From the NCBI GenBank assembly GCA_037176885.1, contig JAWWNJ010000010.1, positions 1,798,001-1,862,000 of the forward strand: DNA of 64,000 nt, in the 5' to 3' direction. Below the pieces are notes generated by a model that saw nothing but the letters and a program-made list of their open reading frames with translations, did not search any database and had not been told where the DNA came from. A program made the position numbers and the translations under genes. Source of the stretch: Favolaschia claudopus. Lineage: Eukaryota > Basidiomycota > Agaricomycetes > Agaricales > Mycenaceae. Of the stretch, positions 22,619 to 32,688 are shown piece after piece. Numbering within the stretch: the stretch's first letter is position 1; each line of letters starts with the position of its first letter.

Positions 22619-24364
22619 ATGGGTCGACAACAATCCCAGAGACGCCAGGCGCAGATTCTATCTCTCAACTCCCATCGCTGGAAGTCCCACAACTCAGCTA
22701 AAGAAAATCTACTCCCTCCTCTCAGTCCACCTCGCGGATCGACTACTAGAGCACAGAACAAGACGAAGGAACTACAGGATACAGTCGAGATACAGCACAG
22801 TCGGATTCTACAACTTCGGAACTCTAATCAGCAGCTCAATGATCAAATTTCTGCACTTGCTACGGAACTCGAAGATACTCATTCTCGGATCGATACACTG
22901 GAGCTAGAGAACACATCACTTAACAAGGAGCTATCTGATACTCACCAACAACTCTCCGACGCAAACGAACTCATTTTATCTCAGGCCGATCTCATTAAGA
23001 AAGCGAATCAAAGAATAAATCCACTCATTCGAGACAAGTCACTACTTTACGCCAAAATAGCTTGTCTCAAGCAGGAGCTCGCGGAAGCCGCCATTTCTAT
23101 CTCTGAGTCTCGACAACTCTCGCATGCTGCCGCCTTACACGTCGAATCTCTGCTCCAGACTATTTCTCAGCTCAACTCCTCGCTTGCTACGCAGAATGCA
23201 AAGAAAGCCGAATTGACGAGGGATCTTCGGGCTGTGGAGATGAGAGAGAAACGGGCAAAGGATGCGGTGGCGCAGTTGCGAGAAGAGGTGAAGGCAAGGA
23301 GGAGATGGAAAGTTGTTCAAAAGCATTCCTACACATCCCAATATCGTGGACTGGTCATGGCGGCTCATAAGGCTGGCTGTGCTCAGTCTCGGATTGGTGG
23401 TTTGATTGCGCGAGTCGGCAAGGTGTTGGGTGTTTCTATTCCGCGCTCAATAAGTCGTCGCACGGTGGGACGGGTGATAACGGAAGCTGGCATAAAGGTG
23501 CGAATCCAGCTGGGCTATGAGCTTGCGCGAGCAAAAGGTCAGGTTGATCCGATTTATAAACGGAGTCTTCATTGGTCTAATTAATTATTTCCCAGCAATC
23601 ACACTGAGTAGCGATGGAACAAGTAACCGAAACATCAAATACGAAGTGCGACACGCTACGTACAAAGCTCCTACATACAACCCTGATCCTAATGCTCCTC
23701 AAGAAGCCTTCGTAACTCGTGTCGTCGAGGTTCAACATGCGCTCGATCATACCTCGGAAACTCAATTCGAAGGATGGGATATAATCAATGCCAACATCTC
23801 CACTACTTACAACAACACTTCTCTTGCGCGTCGCGACGCCTCGGAGGGTATTTCTTACGAGGAAGATGATTTGTGGCGCAAGACCGTGGCGTACCATGCA
23901 GATCATGCTTCAGATGTCCGACTGGTGGCGCAAAAGGTGAAAGCGAGGAAGCAATTGGTGTTGGAGGCGGATATGGGAAAGGAAGCTATTGCAGAGATGT
24001 CAGAGTCTGAGATTGAGAGCGCGCTTTGGGATGTATTGCAGGAGGTCAGTGATGACCCGGACGGTCTGGATCCAAGGTTCCGTTCTGATTTATTTTTCTT
24101 CGTGATCTTTGCTCATTTATTCAAGTGCTCTCGACCCCAGTTTACGCGCAGAGGCTCTTAAGGGACTTATTCTCATTCTCGGATCAACCAAACTCGATTC
24201 CCTTCCCCTCGAACGCGCCCAGCTCTTGACACGCATGGTGATTGCCGGCTGTTGCGCCCACAAGGACCACAACTGTACGAAATACGGTGTTGAGGGAATG
24301 CAGGCAGTCTGGGAGGAACTCGGCATCACTCCACCTGTTCTCCTAGCGAACAAAGATAACACGG
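22619..24364 (+). pseudogene. Transposase-like Agaricomycete gene, 3'-truncated by a retrotransposon
   Basis: The ATG at 22619 starts a basic N-terminus, then a long coiled coil (residues ~55-235), then a basic helix-turn-helix-like region (AHKAGCAQSRIGGLIARVGKVLGV, SISRRTVGRVITEAGIKV). Introns at about 23537-23596 and 24081-24124 join in frame to ITLSSDGTSNRNI, then EDDLWRKTVAYHADHASDV, and RMVIAGCCAHKDHNCTKYGV. SSDGTS and CAHKDHNC look like the first acidic and metal-contact parts of a transposase core. This repeated family occurs in agarics, though I cannot name it. The conserved frame stops at LANKDN, about 24,360, where retroelement DNA begins (TGATAGGG). The remainder is not seen within the window. 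Confidence 0.6.
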
Positions 24365-26336
24365 TGATAGGGCCGCTCAGCGGCTAGGCATGAAATGCCC
24401 GGAATTTATCGATTTTCGAGACCTATCAGCGGGAGAAGTGAGGCTAAGATTATAGAAGATATGCCCGACCTCGCGGGCAGTATCTTATTGCTGTGGATAG
24501 CCGACAAGCTGGCGGGCCACCAACGGGTAGCAGCGGCTTAGCGACGTTTCCCTAAACATGGGTGCGAGACTCTGCCGCTGACTATTTCTAAACTGCCGGG
24601 CCAAGAGACTTAGTGGGAAACTACTATCTCGAGGTGCTGGAGGCGACCAAGAGGAACTACCGACCTCCCTGAGGTTAGGCGCTCACCCGCCGAACCACAT
24701 GAAGAAGATCTAGCGGGGGACCATCCGAGTTCAACTTCGAACTCAGGACGGCCGCCACTCTACCGATGAACATCATCACCGGCAAGCTCTAGCCGAGCAC
24801 GCCGGCTGATCACAGACAGCCGGGACTTAACCGACTACCAGCGGGAGCACCGCGGGGCCAGCGGCTACCCAGCCAATGGCTCTGTCAGAATGATGAGAAG
24901 GACATGACGAGTTGCCGGGGACATTTACCGTTGATTGCGGACAACCCGAACGGCGAGTGGCGAACCGCTAACGCGGCTCGGCTCTCCCTATTTCCCCTGG
25001 GACTTAGAGTGTTCTGAAGATGACAGACGAGACGAACTTGACCGCTGTCGAGCCGTTGACTAACTACTCAGCGGGAAGCCTTTTCGACTTCAACTCGACC
25101 AGCGGCAAGGACACATTATGAAGAAAGAATTTCGTGTCCCCTCCCGGGGACATGGCAACCAGCACGCCATTGCACCGCAATAAGGCGCAATACCCACCCG
25201 CCCGCATGGACTTTCTCCGGGAGGCAGTCTTTCCACTCACGACTCGCAATCCTGAATATACCATTGGTTCCCGGCGGGCGCGGCATCAAACTTGGACACT
25301 CTCTCATCATGATTTTATTTGGTTGTTTCTGCTCCCGCTGCATGTATTTAATCTCCCGCTGTACTTTTTGTTACTCAGTCAATTACCTACCCGTAGACAA
25401 GGGCAGTTTGTAGCGGACTCTAGAATTTGAATTGGAACTTTGAAAGAGACTAGACTTGATATCTGAGAGAGACTCGAGTGATACGGAAAGACTTGTGGCA
25501 TACCGAGCTGCCAGAACTTTGAGAGCCCCGCCAGCCCTTGAGCCCGCGCCCTCCTGAAATACGAAGCCCCGTCTCTTGCAGTTCCGCGGTATAACCAAGA
25601 CCCCCGTTCGTGCTTGATTCCGCGCCGTCGACGCCCCGTGTGCCCTGCCGTTCCGTGGTATTCAAAGACCCCCGTTCGAGCTCGCCGCCGCGTAGTGGTG
25701 TAAGTGCCCCGGCCACTGTTAGTGTCCGCGCCATCGACGTAAGAGCCCCGCTCCTCGCCAGAGCCGCGCCAGTTGAATAAGAACCCCGTCCCGCTGAGCC
25801 GCGCCTTCTGCCCGCCGGTTGTCATCCAGAAAGCTTCTTCCCGATTGACGATCCACTACCGGGCGACGCTTTTCTATTGGCACGGAGACCCTCCCCGCTA
25901 GACTCAGAATTTCTCATTTCGAAGTCTCAGAAAGAGTGACTCTTCGCTTCTCCCGCTGCAAATCGTTTTGCCCGCTACGTTCTCGCTAGACAATCTAGTA
26001 GTTCGTCCCGCTCAAACGTAGCGACCTTGATTGATTGAAGCTTGCCCAAGTATTCTGAGGGACGATACGTGCTCCCGCCACCCCGAACACACACACACAC
26101 ACGTCGTATTGGATTAGATTTAGTGATTTTATATTTCGGTATATTTCACGCCTACACCCACACGCACCGTTTCATCTGGAGCCCACCGCGAGGGGTGACA
26201 GATTATTTGTGTCAAGTCGAAAGAAATCACTTGTGGACGCTGCTATAAACTAGCACGAACCATCCGCCGGTTGACTCGAGAATAGAATATACACCCGCCC
26301 GTTGAGCCGTTAGCTCCAGGCCCGCGATAGAAGATT
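24365..26336 (+). other. Retrotransposon 5' LTR/leader region
   Basis: About 2 kb without a convincing gene. Contains repeated words such as AGCGGGA and CCGCTGA and a degenerate tandem array at 25.5-25.8 kb (separate entry). The LTR/leader boundary and primer-binding site are not resolved. A CA-repeat (ACACACACACACAC) lies at about 26,091. Confidence 0.45.
25500..25815. repeat. Degenerate tandem repeat, unit about 70 bp
   Basis: The clearest pair is GTTCCGCGGTATAACCAAGA followed by CCCCCGTTCG (about 25,580) and GTTCCGTGGTATTCAAAGAC followed by CCCCGTTCG (about 25,650), a spacing of about 70 bp. Related fragments with GACGCCCCG / GACGTAAGAGCCCCG and GAGCCGCGCC continue on both sides. Lies inside the retrotransposon 5' region. 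Confidence 0.6.
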
Positions 26337-28259
26337 TTGCCATTTAGTTTCGGAGGAGACGTGGCTTCAGAAGGACGATCCGCTAGAGTACCACCACCAA
26401 AACCTCGATCTACCAACACTAGCCTACGCGCCGCTGCTGCCGCTCTCGATCTCGAACTTGCCGATTCTTCCCTCCCGCCTGTTGCTCTCGCCCGGGAAAT
26501 CTATTCTCTGCGCGGACGATCCCAAGCACAAGCTTATCGTGCCCGCCGAACCCAGTCGTTGAGCCCCTCTGCTCCGCTGGAACAACAAACCCCGACTCAA
26601 CCGCCCGGCACTAGACCTGTTACGCCCGACGGTGCAGCTACCCAGTCGTCAACGACTCTCTCGTCTGTCTCTTCACCACTACTCCAAACTTCACCAACCC
26701 CTTCAAACAATCCGATGGCTGAAGACGGCAATAATACTGTCGCCCGAGGAAAGAAGCGCGCGCCGGAACCATGGGACAGGAACGCCCCGCTCTTCAAAGA
26801 AGATGAGCCGGAGGAACTCGTTCGTTTCCTGGACCATGTGGAGCGTATGATGGAATTAGATGAGACGCCGGCCGACAAGAAGAACGAGTTCGTCTGCCGC
26901 TACACCGCTCAAGCCACGGCTGAGGAGTGGCGGCAGTTCGACTCGTTCTCCAAGACGTTCGACGACTTTAAGAAAGAAATCCTGGAAAATTACCCGTCAG
27001 TCGTCGACCAGAAGAAGGGCTCTGTGCAGAAATTGCACAAGCAGCTTCGTAAGTTCGCCGAAGAGGGGATTGACCGGTATGATGAGGACGAGCTCATGCG
27101 CCTCACGCGAACCATGAACGTCGAGGCGAACAAACTCCTCGATTCAAACTTGATTTCGCACCGGGAAGCCCTCCCGATGTTCTTCTCCAAATTGACTCGC
27201 GAGTTTAAGGAGCGAATCCTGGAGAATCTCGAGAGGAAACCTCCCGCTGAGGACGACGACGAGCCGGACGCCCGCTCATGGACGCTGGCCGAAGTCATGA
27301 GCGAGGCCAAAAAGATCGCGAAACGTTCGACCGCCAACTCGGAGTTCTTTGGCACTTCTGATCGAGGTTACTCGAGCAAGTCGAAGAGCGCCAGCGGCTC
27401 TGGACGAGCGTCGAGCGGGCGGTCGATTCTCCCGAATCCGAACGTTTCGATTAAGAAAGAAGAAGAGGACCCTAACAAGGCCCTTCTTGAGACGATTAAG
27501 GTGTCAGTCGTCACTATGATGGAGCGGCTGGATAATCAGACCTCCCAATTAAAAGAGATCGACGCCGCGACCAAGAAAAAGATGGCTGAGTTAGAGTCCT
27601 TCTATAAGTCCCTACCGGGCAGAGTCCCAGGCGCCGCTGACTCCCAGTCTTACCCACGAATGCCTACCGTGCAATTCAAAGGGAACCTGGCGGATCAGGG
27701 GTGTCTTTATTGCGACAAGTTTGGGCATTTTAGAGATAAGTGTCTCATCCGGCAAGCCCACATAGGGAGTGGAAAGATGAAGGTCGTAGGGTTCAGAGAC
27801 TGTTTCCCCGATGGGATACCTATCCCGAAAGACGGGCACAAGTCCAAGAAGCAGCAGGTAGAGGAGTACCGCCCGGCCGCCCAACCAACGGCCGCTGCGC
27901 AAAACTACCAGTCTGTCTTCGCTCAGCTCTCCGTTCTTGACATGGACGAGCAGGAGCTGGAGGCCGCGCAAGCCGCGTTCAGCCAGAACGAGGAATTCTA
28001 CTATGACCCAAGAGAAGAAGAATTGGTTTCCTTGAGAGCTGAGCAAGTAAACCTCCAGCGGCAAGTGACGCAACTCCAGTCGCATGGTTCAGGGGGTGTT
28101 CAACCACCCCTTGTGGCTCATCAAAGCCAACCTCCCCCGCCGCAATTCGACGCCAACGCTGTTGCGATTCTACTGGCGGCTGTCTCAGCGAACTCTCGCT
28201 CTCCCAACGGGGCTGGTCCCTCCCGAACGGGGAACAGCGCCGAAGGAGAGCATTTTTAG
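26337..28259 (+). CDS. gag: Gypsy gag polyprotein
   Basis: Capsid and nucleocapsid protein of the retrotransposon. The frame is open from 26,331 and the first in-frame ATG is at 26,715 (MAEDGNNTVARGKKRAPE). The upstream part (SLRAAAAALDLELADSSLPP) still looks coding, so the true start may be upstream or non-ATG. A capsid-like helical region (EPEELVRFLDHVERMM, AEEWRQFDSFSKTFDDFKKE) is followed by a basic linker. One CCHC zinc knuckle follows (CLYCDKFGHFRDKC, about residue 460). The C-terminus is Gln/Pro-rich. The gene ends TTT TAG, with the next coding segment in the -1 frame. Confidence 0.88.
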   Translation: MPFSFGGDVASEGRSARVPPPKPRSTNTSLRAAAAALDLELADSSLPPVALAREIYSLRGRSQAQAYRARRTQSLSPSAPLEQQTPTQPPGTRPVTPDGAATQSSTTLSSVSSPLLQTSPTPSNNPMAEDGNNTVARGKKRAPEPWDRNAPLFKEDEPEELVRFLDHVERMMELDETPADKKNEFVCRYTAQATAEEWRQFDSFSKTFDDFKKEILENYPSVVDQKKGSVQKLHKQLRKFAEEGIDRYDEDELMRLTRTMNVEANKLLDSNLISHREALPMFFSKLTREFKERILENLERKPPAEDDDEPDARSWTLAEVMSEAKKIAKRSTANSEFFGTSDRGYSSKSKSASGSGRASSGRSILPNPNVSIKKEEEDPNKALLETIKVSVVTMMERLDNQTSQLKEIDAATKKKMAELESFYKSLPGRVPGAADSQSYPRMPTVQFKGNLADQGCLYCDKFGHFRDKCLIRQAHIGSGKMKVVGFRDCFPDGIPIPKDGHKSKKQQVEEYRPAAQPTAAAQNYQSVFAQLSVLDMDEQELEAAQAAFSQNEEFYYDPREEELVSLRAEQVNLQRQVTQLQSHGSGGVQPPLVAHQSQPPPPQFDANAVAILLAAVSANSRSPNGAGPSRTGNSAEGEHF

Positions 28260-28909
28260 AGAGTTCGAGGAAGGGGGCAAAGGGGAAACCCAGTGCGGAT
28301 AAGCCCCCGGAGAACAGACAAGTACGCCCGCCTGTAGGAAAGAAAATGGAAGTTGTGATGCCGAAGTTGCCCTACAAGCCGAGGACGCTGCGAAAGCCCG
28401 CTGTCGAAGCACAGCCGGCGATCGTTGAAACCAAGGAGAAAGGGCGGGAGGAGACAGAAGAACAAAATGGCGCTCAGCCGCCGGAGCTTCCGTATAGGAA
28501 CGTTCCTCCGGTCAAGCCAGCCAAAAGGCCCAACGAACCTAGAGTTCGGCCGGCGGGAGATCCGCCGTTAGTGGCCAACGAAAAGAACTACGAGTTGAAG
28601 GCGCCCGTAGAGGACCAGGACGATGAGGAGGTCGAATCCTTGATAAAGGAGATCTTCGGAAACCTGGAAATAGCTCTCCCGCTTGGGAGACTGTTCGCCC
28701 TCAGCCCGAAGTTGCTGCGCCAGGCTAAGGCGTTGCTCTCGAAGAAGAGGGTCTCGCCCGCTGTTCGAGTAACCCTAGACCAGTTGATTAGCCACGCAGA
28801 GAGAGAAGCCGACGAAGATGACGAGTCCTCCAGCGTAACCGTAGAGGACCTACCTTACGAGGTAATAGTTCAGGTCGCGACAGCGGCCTTATGCCAGCGG
28901 GAGCCCTGA
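28260..28909 (+). CDS. gag-pol connector segment in the -1 frame
   Basis: The frame one base back from gag is open from the gag stop (AFLESSRKGAKG) through ATG 28,346 to 28,909. The product is Pro/Lys-rich, then acidic, then a helical block (LGRLFALSPKLLRQAKALLS) like the pre-protease region of other basidiomycete Gypsy elements. Expression would need -1 shifting at TTT TAG (28,254-28,259) or internal initiation. It ends 19 bp into the next segment, which is again -1. Confidence 0.6.
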
Positions 28910-29505
28910 TCACCGTCGACCCAGTAGTCCAATATTGGCAGTCGATAGTGGAGGGAGAGCCGGTAAGGGATGTCTTCGTCGCCATCTCCGACAACGCTTC
29001 TGCCGGAGAATCAGCGGCCCTGAGAGTGGTCTTCCCGCTCATTCACGGCGCCGCTGAAGTTGAATGTATTCTGGACGGTGGATCGCAGATCGTGTCCATG
29101 GCCCTGTCGGTAGCCACCGAACTAGGAGTCAGCTGGGACCCAGATAACTGCATCCACATGATGAGCGCCAACGGGCAAACCGAGAAGTCAGTCGGTCTGG
29201 CAAGGAACGTCCCCTTCAGGTTCGGTGACATGACGGTGTACCTTCAAGTGCATGTCATACGAAACCCGGCCTACAAGGTGTTGTTGGGGCGACCCTTCGA
29301 AATCCTGACCGCCAGCGGTATCAAAAATACCTCTGACGGGAACCAGTTCCTAACTTTGACCGACCCCTCCACGCAGAAGCGGGTGGTCGTCCCTACCTTC
29401 CCCAGAGGCCAGCGGCGACAGGTGCGGCGCGTCCAGAACGACGCATCACCGGCTGAGCAGCCGAGCAGCCAGGAGGAGCAAAATTTTCAGAATTCGAGGA
29501 GTTGA
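28891..29505 (+). CDS. Gypsy retropepsin-like aspartic protease
   Basis: Processes the polyprotein. The retropepsin fold is visible: VECILDGGSQIVSMA (active-site DGG in place of DTG/DSG), a flap-like region, then VQVHVIRNPAYKVLLGRPFE (the LLGRPF second motif). The ATG at 28,891 overlaps the connector by 19 bp in the -1 frame. The 3' end overlaps the RT frame and carries the heptamer AAATTTT at 29,481-29,487 in the correct register for -1 slippage. The DGG active site rather than DSG is common in fungal Gypsy proteases. Confidence 0.75.
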   Translation: MPAGALITVDPVVQYWQSIVEGEPVRDVFVAISDNASAGESAALRVVFPLIHGAAEVECILDGGSQIVSMALSVATELGVSWDPDNCIHMMSANGQTEKSVGLARNVPFRFGDMTVYLQVHVIRNPAYKVLLGRPFEILTASGIKNTSDGNQFLTLTDPSTQKRVVVPTFPRGQRRQVRRVQNDASPAEQPSSQEEQNFQNSRS

Positions 29506-32200
29506 TTAACCATCAAGGAGAATTAGCGGTTCAGATAGAACTGGACGAGAATAATGTTCCTAGAATTTGCGCTTTGATGAAGTCTGGAGAAGAGGGATTT
29601 TCGATGGCCGAGACGAAAATGGCCTACCTGGCGGCTGCCATGCCAGAAATTGACGATGAACCCGCCGCTCAGTTATTCCAAGAATACAACGAGCAGCTGA
29701 CAGAAGGAAAGGAAGTCGGCGAATCCTATGTGGCTATCGTAGCCAACATAACGGACAAAGTCAGAGAAAAACTGAAGGATCCGGCCGCTGTGTTTATGAC
29801 TGCCGGCATCGATATTGAGTCGGTTAGGCAAGAGCAATCTCGTCATTCAGCAGGGGAGCGCTGTCAGTGCTGTGACTACGCCGATTGGGTAGTACCCGGG
29901 TTTGAACACAATGAGACAAAAGTCGCTCTGATGGAGGAAATCATTCCCGAGGATCACCCGCCCGAAGTCGAGGTGAAGGAGGTGTTCTCGAAGAAGTATA
30001 AACCGGTAGCGCTAAAAGTAAAGCCGGTCCTCGAGCTGCTCCCTCCCGAGTTCAGGATAGAAAGGAATATCATCGGGGATCCATTGCAGAACCTCGTCCC
30101 GCTAGACCCTCACCCGCCAGAATTCGTTCCCGTTGGGAGATACACTGCGGAAAGGAAGGCGGTGGTAGACGAACTGCATAACGATGGATTCTTGAATGAT
30201 GAAGAGATGAAGCTGGTTCATCATATGTTATCTATACACGAAAATACGGTAGCATGGGATGACAGCGAAAGAGGAACTTTCAGAACGGATTTCTTCCCGC
30301 CAGTAAAGTTCCCGGTGAAGCCAGACCATAAGGTTTGGGTGGAGAGAAATATTCCCATCCCGCCGGGACAGCTGGAAGAAGTCTGCAAGGTGCTTAGGGC
30401 GAGTATCGATGCCAATATATATGAACCATCTAATGGCTCGTATCGCACCAAGTACTTTGGGGTTCTGAAGAGTGATAAGAAGTCAATTCGGTTAGTGCAT
30501 TCGCTGGAGCCGCTGAACGCGGTAACCATTGCACACTCTGGGGTGCCTCCCGGCGCCGCGGATCTGGCCGAACATTTCGCAGGGAGGGCTTGTGGGTCCA
30601 CGTTTGATCTTTACTCTGGGTACAACCACCGGCTGATTGACCCGGAATCTCGAGATTACACAACCTTCCAAACTCCGTTTGGTGCGCTTCGATTGGTGAG
30701 ATTGCCGCAGGGTTGGACCAACTCGGTGCCGATCTTCCACGAAGACGTAACTTACATCCTGCGAGATGAAATTCCTGCGGTTACTCGGCCGTATATAGAT
30801 GACGTGCCTGTCGCCGGAGGCTTCACTCGATACGAAAAGCCTGACGGGACGTACGAGACCATCCCTGAGAACCCGCTGATAAGGGTCTTTGTGTGGTTAC
30901 ACTTGGTAGACTGCAACCGAGTACTTACCCGGCTAGCCTATTCTGGGGCGACTGTAAGCGGGAAGAAGTTGCAGATTTGCCGGGGAACTTTTAAGGTGGT
31001 CGGCCATGTCTGCTCATACGAGGGCATGCGCCCGGATGAAGATAGAATCGGCGTCATTGAGCGTTGGGGTCCGCTGAAGGATTTCCACGATGTGAAAGCT
31101 TTCCTGGGAACTGTGGGCGTTATGAGAATGTTCATCCAAGACTATACAGTCAAGGCTGAGCCGATCCAGAAGCTCACCCGGAAGGAAGTCATATTCGAGT
31201 GGGGCCCGGCCCAAGACGCATGCATGAAAGTTTTGAAGAAGGCTTTGCGAGAATGTCCCGCGCTTAGACCTATAAGATATGAATGGGATACCGAAGTGGT
31301 ACTGGCGGTCGATACGTCGTACCTTGGAGTTGGGGTGCATGTGTACCAGCAGGATCCTTTGGACCTAAATAAGCGGTACTATGCCCGCTTCAGCTCCATA
31401 CCTTTGAATGACCGGGAGTCGAGGTATTCTCAGCCCAAGCGGGAATTGTTTGGCTTGAAGAGGGCGCTAGACCACATGCAGTATTGGCTGTTGGGCTGCC
31501 GCAAGCTGGTCGTCGAGACTGACGCTCAGTACCTCAAAGGCATGTTGGATCACCCGGGAATGGGACCCAACGCTACGATCAACCGCTGGATCGAGGAGAT
31601 CCTAATGTTTCATTTCACTCTGAAGCATGTACCGGGCAAGACTTTCGGGCCAGATGGGCTCTCCCGCCGGCGTATTCAGCCGGGGGATCCAGAGTACGAC
31701 CATCCAGAGGACGAGTTCGATAATAACGAGCCGCCGGGTCTTCATCCTGAAAGTAGTGCTTGGCCGCCTCTCAAGAATTTCGAGGATTTCAAGCACGATA
31801 TTGACACTCGAGGTGGATATATGGTAGCGGAATTAGCGGGAGACGAGGCTCGGTCAGCCGCTGACTTCGGAAACGACGCCGAACAGGCTTGGGCTTACAC
31901 CCGCCTTAGTAAAGAATATGTTTTCGAAGTCTTCTCTCAGTCAAAGGGTGACGACAAGCCAGACGGCGAGCCGCTGATCCCTGACCTCGAATTGAAATAC
32001 GACCCGACGAAACGGGAACCGTACTCTGAAGACCAACGATCGGTAGCAGCGAAGCTAGCGGACGAGCGGCTGCTCCTCATGAAGGACTGGCGGCGGAATA
32101 CCCTGGCTCGCCCGGTGGGCATGAACGACAAGGAATACAAAGCCTTCTTGCGATTCGCCACCGGCTTCTTCGAGGACGCAGATGGAAAACTCTATCATAA
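29502..32200 (+). CDS. pol: Gypsy reverse transcriptase-RNase H and start of integrase, interrupted by the KDZ element
   Basis: Copies element RNA into DNA. RT: RLVHSLEPLNAVT, STFDLYSGYNHRLIDPESRD, FGALRLVRLPQGWTNS and the catalytic RPYIDDVPV (YxDD form), then FLGTVGVMRMF. RNase H follows: LAVDTSYLGVG, a KRELFGLKRAL segment, VETDAQYLKG and GPDGLSRRR. After a linker the integrase N-terminal part begins (LRFATGFFEDADGKLYH). The frame enters the KDZ insertion at 32,200 and stops at 32,244-32,246 inside it. The continuation is at 48,499-49,891; the 7-bp duplication joins the two parts in frame. The start is set by the TTG at the -1 overlap; probably translated as a fusion with protease. Confidence 0.9.
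32194..32200. repeat. Left target-site duplication of the 16.3-kb KDZ element
   Basis: ATCATAA immediately before the element. The same seven bases follow its right end at 48,492-48,498. Removing the element plus one copy rejoins the integrase codons TAT CAT AAA in frame. Confidence 0.9.
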
Positions 32201-32290
32201 CAACAGTAGAAGTAAAGTAAAGGCTCACCTCCTGGTGCTAGCCTAAGTGTAAATTGTTTTTTTGCGTGGATCCACCCACCCCCTGGCAAG
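32201..32290 (+). repeat. Left terminal inverted repeat of the KDZ element
   Basis: Runs from CAACAGTAGAAG through TTGTTTTTTTGCGTGGATCC to the CCTGGCAAGCC block. Clearly alike, about 80% by eye, to the left end of the second element at 53,673. The remaining stretch to the transposase stop (32,291-32,688, about 400 bp) holds no gene. Confidence 0.85.
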
Positions 32291-32688
32291 CCAGAAAAAC
32301 ACTGTATTTTGACTAATTTCCAGGCCCTAGCCATCTCCTGGCAGACACTAACCGTCCTATATATCTGCCACCGCGCCACTCCCGGCCAACAACCAAGATC
32401 ACTGATTCACAACGCCTAGTGATCCACATCACTATGCACGGCGATCAACAGCCAACTGCCATAGAAGAGCTGTCAAACTCGACAGCCCACCCTATTTGGA
32501 AACACTCCGCCATGCTTTCAAAAAAGGAAATTTTCGATCGGCAATGGAAACTCTTCGAATACTACACAAATCTCTTGCTCTATTGAGGCCCTCATTTGCA
32601 AGCACTTAGCCATGGCACCAGTACTGCACAGATTCATTCAAACTCTTCAAAATACCGTACAATCACCGAACAAAACAAATCTCCTTAA

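Noticed and set aside
24365..26336. Exact 5' LTR borders and primer-binding site
   Set aside because: I could not find the matching 3' LTR or a convincing tRNA-complementary site by eye, so no LTR pair is claimed.
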